DNA of 64,000 nucleotides from Lepidostoma basale (Eukaryota > Arthropoda > Insecta > Trichoptera > Lepidostomatidae): NCBI GenBank assembly GCA_022606425.2, contig JAHDVF020000890.1:586501-650500 (forward strand), written 5' to 3'. The translations under genes were made by a program, and so were the position numbers. The notes beneath the pieces are model-generated. The model saw nothing but the letters and a program-made list of their open reading frames with translations. It did no database searches and was not told where the DNA came from. Of the stretch, positions 29,612 to 41,604 are shown one piece after another (position 1 is the stretch's first letter; the number at the start of each line of letters is the position of its first letter).

Positions 29612-29690
29612 AAACGTTTAGTCCTCGATGGCATCTTCTGAACCAGGAGATAAGCAGCGAGCTGTCGAAACCGATCGAAGACACAAACAT
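29612..29690. repeat. Inverted hammerhead-like pair, CCGG subfamily
   Basis: The minus strand (29640-29612) reads CAGAAGATGCCATCGAGGAC then TAAACGTTTG; the plus strand (29639-29676) reads CTGAACC..GCAGCGAGCTGTC, GAAA, CCGATC. Both arms are decayed copies; the right keeps GAAA and most of the palindrome. Confidence 0.4.
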
Positions 29691-29829
29691 AAGTGAATTC
29701 TTACTAATGATACATTCAAAAAATAATAATAATAATTTTCGTCGAATTCAATTGTTTTAAACTAAATTGTGGGTAGAAGTGAACATAACAACTACGCTCA
29801 GAGCGCGGCAATTTACCGTATATGCGACA

Positions 29830-30115
29830 TCAATTTATCAGTTTATTTATTTACTCAAAAGATATTACAAACATAGTTACGTATTTGTCTTCTGAACGTA
29901 CTTTCACTAATATGAAAGGCGTCGATCTCCGAGGTAATCTTGTTCAGCAGACTGGTTGCTCTTCCCACCGGCATTATTAGAAGCAGGTTGGTTTCCTGCG
30001 GCCGGAAGAAAGAACAATCTATGCTGGCGCTGTCGGAGATATCTGTTTACAACAAGTGGTTTAATAGCATCGATGTGTTCCATCATAATCAAAATGATTT
30101 TTTAAAAATAGTTGG
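29830..30115 (-). repeat. Dispersed repeat F, copy 1
   Basis: Shares TCAGTTTATT..CTCAAAAGA, GAACGTAC.TTCACTAATATGAAAG, GTCGAT.TC.GAGGT, TTGCTCTTCCCACCGG and GCTG..GGAGATATCTG with 54610-55045 and 55377-55812; the reverse orientation is at 39915-40100. On the minus strand it ends AATAAA(C/T)TGATT-like, consistent with a retroelement 3' end. Confidence 0.6.
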
Positions 30116-30129
30116 AGCAACTCTTCGGG

Positions 30130-30937
30130 GCGAATGAAACTATGTTACTCCACTTTTTCGTTTTTTACATTCTTATAATATTATATTTCATCTTTTCTTA
30201 TTACTATTTTTTTCTTTGACTTATTAAAATATTACTTTATTATTCTTATATATTTATATATTTACATGTCAGTTGTTATATAATATGCTGTTTGTTACCC
30301 AAAATAAAAAAAATGTATATATAATAAAAATTAAGAAAAAATAAAACCGAATTGAAAGTGGTGCATCAGAGTTGATTGGCTTTTGTTTGCCTTTTTTATT
30401 ACTTCGGTTATTCCTAAAGCAATAACTTTCTATTTTACTACCTCAAGACACTACAATGAATAGAAAAAAAGGCTCTGAAACATATTAAACTTAAGAAAAT
30501 ACAGTGTAATTTGAGAACCCATTACAAGTTCAAATAACTTAACACGAAATGGGCAAGCTTTATGGGTTTAAGGGGAACAATAAAAAGCTTGTTTTGGCGG
30601 TCTAACCTCCCTGACTACCCTCTAAAGGGCCACGATGCGATGTAATGATTATAAGTATACATACAGTCATCCTACAGTCCCGTAAAGAGTTAAGCGGATC
30701 AAATAAGTGAAATTTTTAAATGTACATATATAATACTTAACGCATTCAGTGGTCGTGCATATGAATTAGAAAAAGAGCCAAATATCAGCAGTAAAACGAT
30801 TGGAGAACCAAAATTCGTTTACAAAAACTCTATTCTTATAAGCTAGTTAAAACTAACAAACTAAACTAAAAAAGTAGGCAGAGGGGATGTAGGTAAAATG
30901 AATTTTGTTTTTGGGATCGTGAATTTAACTTCTTCAA
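30130..30937. other. No gene seen
   Basis: AT-rich spacer. Confidence 0.4.
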
Positions 30938-31015
30938 CAGACGTTTCGGAGATCGTAGCAGTCTCCATCTTCAAGATAGTTAGTAAAACTACCCTGAAGA
31001 TGGAGACTCTGAAGA
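30938..31015. repeat. Inverted hammerhead-like pair, GGAGA subfamily
   Basis: Minus strand 30975-30938: CTTGAAGA, U, GGAGA..TCTCC, GAAA, CGTC. Plus strand from about 30993: CCTGAAGATGGAGACT, truncated after helix II. So the 5' core is clean in one arm and the 3' core in the other. Confidence 0.5.
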
Positions 31016-31805
31016 TAACATGATACACGGATATATCCGAGATCCCAAAAAAACATATTGCTACGGACCGAGAAAATCTACATCTATTAGAATAAACGAC
31101 ATAAAAAAATATGGAACCCAGTTTCCAAGATAAAATACATAATGATTAGTTATATGATTTTTAAATATGTTCACACGTCCCGATGATACATCCACAAGCG
31201 CACAAAAACACACACAAACCCGTTCAATTGATTTCAAGATTTCGTCAATGTACGCGTACAAGGAAAATATTCTCCAGGCACGCACAATAAATAACAAAAT
31301 AACCCGCATGACACGACGTATACCGTGTACCTGTAGTATAATAATATTCCTTTGGAAAAAAAATTCGCCATATTTACTTGTGGGACCGAGTGTTTCCCGA
31401 TGCTGTCGCCGGGAGAACGCGAACTGAATCTTGCGTAACAATGGATTCTTTACCAACGGAATCATCACATGTATGAAAATGTATTGTGTTACCACCACAC
31501 GACTTTCCCGCAATACTCGTACGTTTGAATGCATTGTGTATTCAGTTCATTGTTCCCTTTTATTTTAAGATAATACACTTATACTAAGTAATACAATACA
31601 CACTGTTATATGAATTCGTAACGCGGTGCTACAGACGCATGATGAGGATCCATTGGTCCATCGGAACACATCCAAAAGAGCGAGGTTCTGAGAAGGGCCG
31701 GAGAAGCAAATCAAATGCTTAAAAGGATTGCCCAGCAACGCGCAAACTGAATAGGTCATAACCTTAAGCATTAAGTCATAATTAAAGCATAGGTCATAAA
31801 CCTTA
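31016..31805. other. Low-copy spacer, no gene called
   Basis: A 157-codon minus frame (31534-31061) overlaps an 86-codon plus frame. Neither has a motif I recognise. Moderate GC at 31370-31450. Possibly conserved noncoding. Confidence 0.3.
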
Positions 31806-32310
31806 AGAGTCCAGAAAGAATCCAGTATAAACTCTGCTGGACAGGCTTCAAAGCGCTACATGGAATGGCTCCAAATTATATATCCGAACTCTGTATAACG
31901 GGCAGCCTAAATACTCGTACAAGGAAATCCACACTTCGCTCGGCGAACTCCTCGGCAATAGGAAGATTAGTTGAGCCAAAGCGTTGCCCTAGAACAAATG
32001 TCGGGAATCGAGCGTTTGCGGTAGCCGGTCTATCAACTTGGAATAATCTCCCTTCACACCTCAGATGCATAAATGATCCGACAGACTTCAGATCTAAGCT
32101 GAAAACTTATCTTTTTCATATTTCATACCCAATTTAAAACTTGCATATTTTGTTCTATTATACTTTCTAATCGATCGCGAATATCAATCAGATGCAGCGT
32201 TCACATTTAGATTTAAAACACGTCTTAATGCCCTAATGAGGTGATTACATCAGAAAAACGGCGCTTTAAAAGTTAGCATATTTTTATTATTATTATTATT
32301 AACATGTTCG
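31806..32310 (+). pseudogene. Family G (CR1/L2-like) ORF2 3' end with ATT tail
   Basis: Open from about 31806 to the stop after 32137: KSPERIQYKLCWTGFKALHG, MAPNYISEL, then RTNVGNRAFAVAGLSTWNNL, DFRSKLKTYLFHISYPI. The WN.LP..L..I.....FRSRLK..LF ending is the standard C terminus of CR1/L2/Rex-type elements. A 3' UTR with an AAACGGCGC block follows, ending in an ATTATTATT tail at 32285-32301. Confidence 0.75.
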
Positions 32311-32750
32311 AATGCTTTTTGGTTTTGTAGATGATTTTTTTCATTCCTTTACAGAAATTTCCCTGTACTAGGTACTTTCTCTGAATTCAGTAGTACGTGA
32401 ATGAGGAGTGCAAAATGTATTAGTATTCTACGATACGATATCTCGTGCGATGTGTAGAGGAAGGTGAATGTGGAAGGCGAGAAGGAAGAGGAAGGCAAAG
32501 TTACAGCCTACAGAAGTGGCCCAGCGCTCGCTGCGCCAGTGTATGTTCACTTTATTTATGACCACATTACTTGGCAGGGGGCAGTGGCGTCACAATATAC
32601 GCTCGACTCTTAGAAAATTAACTAACTTACTCAATGTTAATTCGTTGTTACGTAAAACAATCACAGAAAATTAATATAATATTTATACAATAATGTCATA
32701 AAAATCGCAGCACACAAAAAACCGAATTAAATAAAGTAGGTTGCATTTGG
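32311..32750. other. No gene seen
   Basis: A basic 68-codon frame at 32468-32674 has no known domain. Confidence 0.35.
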
Positions 32751-33060
32751 AGATACAACACAGAGCTCTACGATCTATACCAGGACATCAGCGTGGTCAA
32801 GTTTATAAAGATTAACAGACTGCGCTGGCTAGGGCACTTGCACCGCATGGGGGATCTGGAGCTTCCCAAAAGAGTGTTGTATGAAAATCCAGTAAGGCAA
32901 AGAAGCATCGGCAGGTCGATACTGCGATGGTTGGATGGTGCCGTGGCAGACTGTCGGGTCCTGAAGCGGCAAGACTGGGAGGTGGCGGCCAGAGACAGGA
33001 CGTTATGGAAACGTTTCTTGGAGGAGGCTAAGACCCACCAAGGGTTGTAACGCCGGAGAA
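32751..33060 (+). pseudogene. Family B non-LTR ORF2 C-terminal fragment
   Basis: RYNTELYDLYQDISVVKFIK, INRLRWLGHLHRMGDLELPK, RQRSIGRSILRWLDGAVADC, KRQDWEVAARDRTLWKRFLE and EAKTHQGL before a stop at ~33050. One frame for about 95 codons. Best preserved member of family B with 1684-2040. Confidence 0.75.
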
Positions 33061-33982
33061 GAAGCATTTTTTTCAGGTAGATTACATTTTACCGCCATTT
33101 TAACTTAGCCATCACTTGACTGATCACGTTTGACAGTTTTGAAGATTGATAGCTTTACGACAGTCAAACGTGAATGGCCAAGTGACGGCCAGGTCAAAGT
33201 AGCAGTCAGGACGAGTCGTCCCATAACATTAAAGGCATCCTGAAAAACTAATAGTAAACATACGTTTTAATTAATATTTAACACGTCTAATTATTTGTAT
33301 AAATTCCATTGTCTGCAGAAATTATTGTTGACGCTTATAAAAACATTACAGAACACTTGCTTGGTTAACTGACGTTGGCATCTTTAGGTGTTATAATATT
33401 ATATATTATTTATATACTTTGAATAACTTAATATAACATAACACCAGAATTGATGAATATCGGCTGGAGAAGCAGTTAAGTAAAATGCATTATTCTGTGT
33501 GTGACATATGTCACTCCTTGATACCAAGATCAAGTAAAAAAGCAAATTTCTATGTTTGGACAGTTTGTACAGAAATTCAATTTCCATCTTCCACCCTCTT
33601 GTGTCAGTAGGACAATGGCACAAAGTGGAGGATAAATTTAGAAGTAGCTTAAACCACCCCTCAAGAAAATATTACGTAATTGACCACGTGCCACCGTTGG
33701 CGACGAATGGCGGCAGTTGGGGTGTGGAGCCCATTCAAGGCGGTGTATTATCCCTCATTATACGCGTTTACAAAAATACCATTCTTCGGGGTAACGATGC
33801 AGGTAGACCAAGGAGCCGGGGGACCGGGTAAGAGAAAGGGGAGGAGCGCCATCTGATATTCATAGTACATATTGGGAATAAGAGAGTGGGCAAACGTATT
33901 ACATGCGGCTGTGGATTGGGTTGAATAATACTTGAAGGAGCAAACCGAATAACCAAAAAAGCCCGAAAAGTCGAACTTTTGA
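33061..33982. other. Low-copy spacer
   Basis: A short inverted repeat ACGTTTGAC..GTCAAACGT spans 33127-33173. 33650-33900 is moderate-GC. No gene. Confidence 0.35.
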
Positions 33983-34055
33983 CCGATGCGAACGGAAATA
34001 GAACACGAAGGTCGTGGAAAATCAAGTTAATCAATTATTGAAGGTCGAGTATGTT
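33983..34055 (+). pseudogene. Family A 70-bp scrap
   Basis: DANGNRTRRSWKIKLINY corresponds to DVNGTRNRGRPRKTWHDQINQIL with a deletion of the RPRKT part. Confidence 0.4.
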
Positions 34056-34702
34056 ATTGGAACAATCCACGAAGGGTGAACGAAAAGAGAGAAATGAAAA
34101 TAATGTGATATAATACAACATTTTAGAAAGCCCTTCGAGCTATATTTGATTTATGTATTAGGGAACTTTTGATTAATTGGTAAATTTTTATTTAATATTG
34201 ATGAAAACATTTTTTTCCAAAAATAAATTTCTATGTATTTTGTGAGTAGCGTGCTCTACCTTGCTAAGATAAACAAAATATAATATTTTTAATTGAACAC
34301 TACCCAAATAATATTTGTGACTTACGAAAAATATTTTTTTATTTACACATACATATAGTACCCCAAATATTTTTTCGTTATGCTGTGAGGGCATTTATTA
34401 ATTTAATAATGTTAAATACCTTTGATATTTTCCCATTTAATTGTTATAGATAATCTAACCGGTTTCACACGTGACTGGTTGCTTCCTACGACATGTATCT
34501 ATATATAGAAATCGTACTTTCAACATAATCATGTAATTTGTTATGTGACATTTTAAATAAATAAAACACAAATATATGTACGTATATTATCACGACTAAT
34601 GATTTATTTCGTGATATCGTGTTGTCAACATCTATCCTGAAGAGAAGTACTCTATACGACCACAAAAGAGAAAAACAATATTTTGTTTTTAAACCACTTT
34701 CA
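34056..34702. other. No gene seen
   Basis: 34190-34290 holds a GCCTT-subfamily-like decayed block (TGATGAAAACA.., ..CTACCTTGCTAAGATAAAC). Confidence 0.35.
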
Positions 34703-34740
34703 TTTGTTTCGCTTCAACTGGAACTTCTTCAGGGAAACTA
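34703..34740 (-). ncRNA. Hammerhead-like motif, UU-cleavage subfamily, decayed
   Basis: Minus strand: CTGAAGA, A, GTTCC-AGTT-GAAGC, GAAA, CAAATG. 5' core intact; helix III palindrome lost. Flanking TTTC/GAAA can pair as helix I. Confidence 0.45.
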
Positions 34741-36934
34741 AAAAAACTGTTGTTTTGTTATGTTACTCAACAGTTTTTATTTTTTAGCTCTTACTCATCT
34801 TTGGTAGTAAATAAACCGGGTTGATAAATTTTTTTAATATGTACGTTCATGGTTAATTTATGTAATGTATTAAATCGGAACAATTGATTAATTGAATTAT
34901 TAGTATGAATTGAAGTCGGAACAATTGATTAGCGTTCTGAATACGCGGTTGATCCTTTCAGCATACCCAAATATTATGTTATCTTAAATGAGAGGTTATT
35001 GTCTCCTCGGGAAGACATTGAGATGACTGGTTAAGATTAGGTTCGATTTGGTTTAGATGGGTAAGGTTAGGTTATTAAGATAAGAGTAAGCTTAATTTAA
35101 CGACAGTCATTCACCTTCGTAATTAATTATATTTTAAACTTCCACGTATTCATATTCTATCGCTTAGAAGAAAATAAAATAATTATTTTACATTGTCATA
35201 TTTTCTATATATATGAATAAAAGGCAATGTTCGTATGTGTGTGTCCTATACACTCAAAAACTACGTGGTTGATTTCGCTGAAAAAATCTCAGTTTGTTCA
35301 TATAAGTGTCTGCAGTTTTTAGAAAGTGAAAAATATAGTCAGATTGAAATATCAATAGATACACAGATTTTATTATCAATATTATTTAAATTATTTTGGT
35401 TTTATATAAATAACTCAAAAATATCTAGCTAAATATATAATGATATATTCGTCCAGAGTGTTAATAATTAAATTTTATTATTACAGTAGTAATAAGTAGA
35501 CATGAAGGGCATTTAAATTAATAAACTAAAAAAGACATGTCAAAGGCTAATATATTGTAAAAAATGGTTCATGTAAGACACTAAAATATTTTTGATGAAC
35601 TGAAGGCATTGACATGAATATTTTAAATCTCTATAATAATGATTTTTTAAAGAAGCCATTAGGGGCATAAGAAACTGACTTCAAAAAGCAAAAAAACTCC
35701 TATAAAGACTTAAAAATATATTCTTTTATGTAGAAAATTACATAAATATCCTATTTGCCTACCCTTCTCAGGATATAGCATGAAAATTATAATAGTTGTT
35801 TCTTTTTTTTCGTTATATTTAATCCGATAAACAGAATTTCTAAAATGCGTGAAATCGGTGTAATAATATAACGCATAACTCACACGAACAGTCAAAATGG
35901 GTTCTAGATCGCTTTTTTAAATGAACCCCATTCGAGTTACCAAACGGAGCAACTTGTTTTAAAAGTTCTCCACTATTGTTCGGAAGTTAGCGCGACATTT
36001 AAATGGCGGGTATTTACAACAAACTTGGTCACGCCACGCTCTTGGGAGGTAAGGAGAGCGGATAGAATGACACAATATGTTACACGGTGTAATAAAACTT
36101 CCCAACTTTCACTCGGAAAGCGAGAACCCCAAACTATTGCCAACTCGGATCCGAAGGTTAGCTTGTATGTTTAAAGTGTGGAATATTGAATTAATGAATA
36201 GACTGTGATGGGATAAGCGGTTGCCTCAAGGAAAAAACATGTATATTATTATATTTAATGTAAGGTTCAGTCAATTCTGAATTTGTTCAGTCGTAAGTAG
36301 GAGCACTCTCTATACTTAGTCCTTTCAACCAACATTCTTATTATTTTGTGCGGGAGATCCTAAGGCGCATTATATGACCGATCCATTGGGCTCGTCTCTC
36401 GTCTGCCTCCCTCCTTCGATTCTACTTAAAACGTAGTTATAAGAAGAAACTCCTAATATTATTCTGTAGCACCACATCTTAAAGTCCTAGAGTATATATT
36501 TCTTAATCTTTCATTTAGCCACCACGTCTTACAGCCGTTAATCAAGAATAATTTAATATGTTTTATTGATTCTGCTCTGAAAATGAACTTCAATAGACCC
36601 CTTTAACATTTTTATCGTAAATTCTAATTTCAAAAAAAATAAAATTAGGTATTTTTAATACAACACCTAACGGTTTATTAGAAAATGGATCTTGAAATTA
36701 AATTGAGATACAGCTACTTACCAAACCAATTGTATTATATATACCAACTCATTTAACTTCAAGACCCAAGTTCATTATTTTCCCCATAATCCTCCTTCAA
36801 GATTAAACTTCACCTCTTATTTTGAATTATCTTAGGTGGAATTTTTACATTGAAGGAAGATAAAAAATGTTTGCAAATTATAAAAAATATAATTAAATAA
36901 AACGATTTTTTTTTTTTTTTTATAAATAAAACGA
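34741..36934. other. No gene seen; low-copy patch at 35930-36200
   Basis: AT-rich. 35220-35420 has an ACTCAAAAACTACGTGG stretch reminiscent of dispersed insect repeats but with no second copy here. 35930-36200 is moderate-GC and unique. 36400-36600 has weak minus-strand resemblance to non-LTR tails that I could not align. Confidence 0.35.
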
Positions 36935-37200
36935 TGTTTTTTATTAACCACTTCCACTTATTGTTTTTATTATGACAGCGACCGGTTTCGTCAGGCTAGC
37001 TGGCATCGACAGACTGGTTATTGATAGCATCACCAGCTAGCCTGGCGAAACCGGTCGCTATCGAAATAAAGTGGAAGATAAAGTGACGAAACAGGTGTCG
37101 CGAAAAATAAAAATAAAATTGTGATACATAAAACCGGTTCTAATTTAACAGTTTATAAAGTGGAATTAATTTATACTCATATAAAAAAACATCGTTTTAT
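36935..37200. repeat. Fold-back with paired hammerhead-like arms, CCGG subfamily
   Basis: Left arm minus (37012-36980): CTGTCGA, U, GCCAG-CTAGC-CTGAC, GAAA, CCGG, TC. Right arm plus (about 37029-37057): CACCAG-CTAGC-CTGGC, GAAA, CCGG, TC. Outer arms TTAACCACTTCCACTTATTG / GAAATAAAGTGGAAG. A partial third unit GTGACGAAACAGGTGTCGCG follows at 37080. The CTGTCGA box departs from CTGANGA at A6. Confidence 0.65.
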
Positions 37201-37489
37201 TTCATTATTATTTCAAATGAACTTCTACCGAGAAGTTTCAGTAAAATGAGTAGATTATCCTAGAAAAAGTATATTTAATTTTTTTTTGTTTTTAAATATG
37301 ATTTATACCACAAATTATATCAGAGTATACGTATACTCATATATTTATACTATTGTATTGTATATACAATATACATATTGCAAATTATCTACTAAACAAA
37401 AAACAAGTTTTACATTATCACTTTCCGTCCCATAATAAATTATAATTAGTAAACAATTCACAGAGTAAGTGGAGCAAATTATAGAATGC

Positions 37490-37790
37490 ATTTGTCATAA
37501 ACAAACAATGCCAACATTGGCCAATCACCGTGCCAGCCGCCCATGTACATTCGTCTGCGATAGATAATCGGTCACCAAGGCAAGAAATTTTCTATTTCGC
37601 AATACGATTTAATTCGCCTAATTGTCCATTCGCTTTCAAAGAGTTGAGTTTAAACCGCCACGAACAAAAGCGAAAGAATAAAACAAGAAACTATTTGTTC
37701 TCTGAATGCTTGGAAATTGATTTCTTAACCGCAGCACAAAGGGTGAAGAACGTTAAAGTCCATTTTTATTTTATTTTGTAAATTATTATT
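37490..37790. other. Low-copy island, candidate regulatory DNA
   Basis: Contains ATAAACAAACAATG (forkhead/Sox-like), TGCCAACATTGGCCA (NF1-like palindrome), CACCAAGGCAAG. An 83-codon frame (37530-37781) shows no domain. No repeat match. Confidence 0.3.
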
Positions 37791-37814
37791 TGAATTTGTT
37801 GTTTTTAATATCAA

Positions 37815-37935
37815 GGAGTGGACCGGAATACGGGGAGTGGGGGAGTTGTTCCGTCTGACACAAGACAGAGAGGCCTACACCAGGGTGATAGCCGACGTCA
37901 GGGGGACCTGGCATGGCACTCGAAGAAGAAGAATA
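37815..37935 (+). pseudogene. Family E 3'-end fragment
   Basis: KEWTGIRGVGELFRLTQDRE and AYTRVIADVRGTWHGT then a stop and GAAGAAGAA. Corresponds to the last 40 residues of family E (NIKEWTGITRVQNLFQVAKE at 16905-17165). Confidence 0.6.
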
Positions 37936-37939
37936 AATA

Positions 37940-38984
37940 TACATGGTTAATATTTATTTGTAAAAGTTTACAAAGTTTTAAAAGAACTAATTTTAAATAA
38001 AACAAAAGCTAAGTATTTCTAAACTGTATTTCAGCAGTAATATTGTCTTTATCTGGTTTCAACGTCTAAGTTATTTAATATAATATACACACTTTTATCA
38101 TATAGTAGTAAAATAACGTGGATGTCCACAGTCAGGAACAACCTCATGACAGTATGACCCAGGACCGCGAGGCTTTGCGGACAAAATATTGTATTATTTT
38201 ATTTTATTATAATATTTTATAATTTAATTTAAAATTTAAAAGAATAACAAAGAAAAAACAAATTCAGAAAATAAAGTTTCCCGTGATCAGGCAGTGTGGT
38301 ATCATTGTTGATACCACTCTTATATTCATCAAAAGAAATCAATTATATAAAAAAATTGCAAAATTCTAAACGTATAAGAGTTCATATATTATCTCTACCA
38401 GTCTATCAAAATGAACCTTTCGAAATTTATGTGAGAATATTGTAGAAAAAATCGTTTAAAAACAAATTAAAGATGGTAACCGAAATTTCTTTATCATTTG
38501 GATCAGCTCACACATGTACTATTATTTTTTAACCTGTTGGTTTATTTAACCTTAATTTGTTTTTGAGACAATATTAAAGATAATGTGGTTTACCTCTGGG
38601 TCCCAGATCGATGTTCTAAGCCTCTGAACTCAAAGCGCGGTATTGTTTATTATTAATTTTTCAATTGCCCCAGAAATAGCGCTGCCTACACCAGACCCAA
38701 TTTTGTGGATCAGCGGGTCTAATGTTTCTATTTAAAATCTCCTGCGATGCTGTTGAACAGTAAGTCATCGCTCGTAATCATTGTGAACGAGAACAATGGA
38801 CTTCTCAAAGAAGACTTTTCAAGATTAGACTGCTACCTTTATATGTACAAAATTGAGTAACGATATTACGACCTCATTGATAATAATAACGGCACGTTTC
38901 TTAAATATTACGTAAAATATATATTGCATTAATTAATATCACTGGAGTAGCAAGCAGTAAAAAAGGACTGCCACAGCATTATTA
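37940..38984. other. No gene seen
   Basis: AT-rich spacer; 38580-38780 slightly GC-richer. No motifs. Confidence 0.4.
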
Positions 38985-39297
38985 TTATTTTGTTGAATCG
39001 CTTTTTACATCATTACAGCGCTAGTCAAATCGATGTTTTTTTTTGTTTTTTTTTTTATTATTTTTTTTACGTATATAACAGGTCGCTTGAACCCAATTAC
39101 AGTATACAATTTGTTTTTAAACTGATATATTGATTCTCGTGTCATGTGACAGGTAGCCAATCTATCGCCATTTTATTGTCACGAGAATTCTACGCCAGAC
39201 CAAAGACAGTGTGACAATCACACTTCCATCGCCGGGAATCGAACCCAGAACCTTCGGAATGGGAATCAGAGCTCTTACCACTCTGCCACGATGGTCG
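38985..39297 (-). repeat. SINE-1 with alternative 3' tail
   Basis: The head with both boxes (GGTTCGATTCCC near 39241) and body are as in other copies. The 3' part instead ends in CATTAC/CATGAC..TGTAAA-type sequence (TTGAATCGCTTTTTACATCA at 38994-39013 on the plus strand) and an ATT microsatellite. The same tail occurs at 47795-47870. Confidence 0.7.
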
Positions 39298-39309
39298 TTA
39301 TTGGTATAG

Positions 39310-39486
39310 CTATCATATTGATTCTCGTGACGTGTGATAGGTAGCTAATCAACCGCCATTTTATTGTCACGTGAATCCTGCACCAGACTAAAACCAGTGT
39401 GACAATCACACTGCCATTGCCGGGAATCGAACCCGGGACCTTTAGGATGACAGTTAAAGGACTTAGCATTCGGCCACGAAAGTCGA
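39310..39486 (-). repeat. SINE-1 copy, in tandem with the previous
   Basis: Complete head and body with clear A box (CTTTCGTGGCCGAATGC) and B box (GGTTCGATTCCC). Ends ATTCTCGTGACGTGTGATAG. About 20 bp from the next copy, same orientation. Confidence 0.75.
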
Positions 39487-39499
39487 CCATTCTATTGTA

Positions 39500-39770
39500 T
39501 CATAATAATATAGCCATATTTTCGAGTCCTTTTAATATGATTTCTCCATGACGCTCTGTCTTGGGTCTGCTATTTGTTGAGTCTACAACTTTGAAACTTG
39601 ATCCAGATAGATGACCCCCATGTCGCTTTTGACCGTCTTTTATTCCCCTGGACCATTGGAATTCGAAGGGCACATTTTATAATGTGATTATCTTCAAGAC
39701 GCATGAAGTGACTTTATCGAATCTGGTTACGCCTTCAGCCCGTCTGAACATCTTCGTTAAAAAAGCTAGA
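39500..39770 (-). pseudogene. Family H non-LTR ORF2 tail relic
   Basis: Minus strand: RFDKVTSCVLKIITL, NVPFEFQWSRGIKDGQKRHG, VVDSTNSRPKTERHGEIIL. Matches the R(W)FGHV.R..DNHI.. / RG.RRRGGQ.. / PEDAQDRAKWR pattern of RTE-like tails, with a stop inside. Old. Confidence 0.5.
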
Positions 39771-39914
39771 ATAAAAACAATAATAAATAGAATAAAAACA
39801 ATAATAATTCACAGTTGATAATGATTGCGACATTGCTAACTTCGATTTTATCCGTCATCTTGGAGGGTGTCCATCTTTATGTCTCAGGTGGCAATCTTCG
39901 CAGCGTCAGCAAAT

Positions 39915-40100
39915 ACTGTTTTATATCTCAACATGCAGATCCACCCTTCCTCTGGTGATGCCGGTAGGGAGAGAAATCAAACTGATGAACATAATTGATT
40001 CGGAGATCGACGTCTTTCATATTATTATTATTATGTTCTCAATAGATGCCTTAAACTATAATTGTCACTTGTAATCTTTTGAGAAAATAAATTGATTTGA
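39915..40100 (+). repeat. Dispersed repeat F, 3' part
   Basis: GATGCCGGTAGGGAGAG, GATCGACGTCTTTCATAT, TCTCAATAGATGCCTTAAAC and GAGAAAATAAATTGATTTGA match repeat F copies in reverse orientation, with an ATT microsatellite inserted at 40021-40032. The GATTT-rich end looks like a retroelement 3' terminus. Confidence 0.55.
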
Positions 40101-40856
40101 TTTCTAAAAGGTAAAATAAACGTCATTTCACGCAACCCCTATGCAAAAGAACCTTAGAACAAACAAACCCTTAAATAAGAATTTAAATTCATAAAGCAAG
40201 AGATTTGAATCATAAATTTCATAGGATAACACAATATTTGTGTCCGTCCGAAAATATGCTAGACCAGATATGCAAATCCATAATTTTGTGTCTTTTGTAC
40301 TATGCAGCAAATATTTGCATCTCGACAACTGCACCGAGCTATGACAGAGAAAAAACATAAGGAAGTTAAATATATTACCTAGATTAAAATCGTTGTACCG
40401 CTTGATGGTTTGAAGAACATGATACAGTACCGTATCATAATTTTTTCGTATCTCTTTTGCTCATGATTTTTTTTAATGTTAAGGCATTAACACTGTGGAA
40501 TTTCACTATTAATTTGGATGGAGAATTTTTAACACAGTAAAATTATCAACTGTTTAGTGTAACATGAATTATGAACAGGGCTCGTAATTGACATAAAAAG
40601 CATATTACTCGTATTTTCCAGGACTTCGCTTTCAAAAAGTAAGATTTTTTGCGTTTCGATATTTATAGACCCCCTATAGCCTTAGTTATAAGAGAATATA
40701 AACACATAAACACATATTTCCCACTTTATTGAATATTTAAGAATATTTCAAGGTTTCGTGGTGAGAGCAATAAAGTGGCATATTTTTATATTGCCCATAA
40801 GTGTATAGGACGTGTCCGAGCGCATAACTCGGAATAGACGTGATTTTGTCAAAAAA
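40101..40856. other. No gene seen
   Basis: Spacer. 40480-40505 carries the AAGGCATTAACACTGTGGAAT block also found at 18452 and 18729. Confidence 0.35.
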
Positions 40857-41264
40857 ATGCCTAAAAAAAGCAGCCGGGCCAATCTTCTTCCTGCCTGTAA
40901 TCCAGCTCTCGGGAAAGCAAAGTTATTCATTGCCAATCTTGTTGTCAAGAGTGAAATGTTTTCTTACAATCACGTATTTCATATTGAGTTCCTTTTTTCA
41001 GATTAAGTATGAAAAAAGGTGGAGCAGCACATAGCCACGGCAAAGCATCGGAAGAAAGCTAATAACTACATAGGCAACATCAATAAGATGCAGTCTTACA
41101 TAACCGCCATGGTTGCATCAACAGAGGAACGAAACACATTCCACGAAGATCTCTGTCGAATGATGCTGAAAGCTGACATTCCACTATTTAAACTACAAAA
41201 TAATTACGTGCAAGAGTTCTTAAAAAGCACACGGGCCGGAAAGTACATCAAGAATGAACTATGA
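40857..41264 (+). pseudogene. CGGBP1-like / hAT-derived zinc-finger gene relic
   Basis: Starts MPKKSSRANLLPACNPALGK.., the usual beginning of insect CGGBP1-like proteins; then frameshifts and stops obscure the C..C of the BED/C2H2-type finger. It resumes as VEQHIATAKHRKKANNYIGN (finger histidines) and FHEDLCRMMLKADIPLFKLQ, NNYVQEFLKS, matching the F...LC.A...A.IP..KL....F..FL block of that family. Such proteins are hAT-transposase derived and bind DNA. Broken in at least two places and cut after the IP..KL block. Confidence 0.5.
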
Positions 41265-41604
41265 GAACAAAATGCGTCTCTTCTCTGTAAGACGAAACAA
41301 TGAATAAAATTCGAGAGGACATTGGGGATGCATTAATTTGTGTGTGATTTGATTTGATTGTGGCAAGGAAAACTGGACACGGCAGAGAAGGTACTTGCCT
41401 GACAGTGCTGGCTATTATGTTTAAAGGTTTCTTATTCGAAAATTACCATTTTTCTTGGCCTTTCTCGACATCATTTTCCCGTTCACGCTTGTATATATAT
41501 TTTTGTTTAATGTAACTAAGATATATTTTTCTATTTTGGGACATAAAGGTTCATGAAGATTAAATGTGGCATGAGGTGCCATTTGTTTTGCTAAAAATAC
41601 ATAT
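41265..41604. other. No gene seen
   Basis: Spacer between the zinc-finger relic and the R1 3' UTR relic. Confidence 0.4.

Noticed and set aside
31061..31534. 157-codon minus-strand open frame
   Set aside because: No domain, signal or homologous frame elsewhere, and an overlapping open frame on the other strand; best explained by chance.
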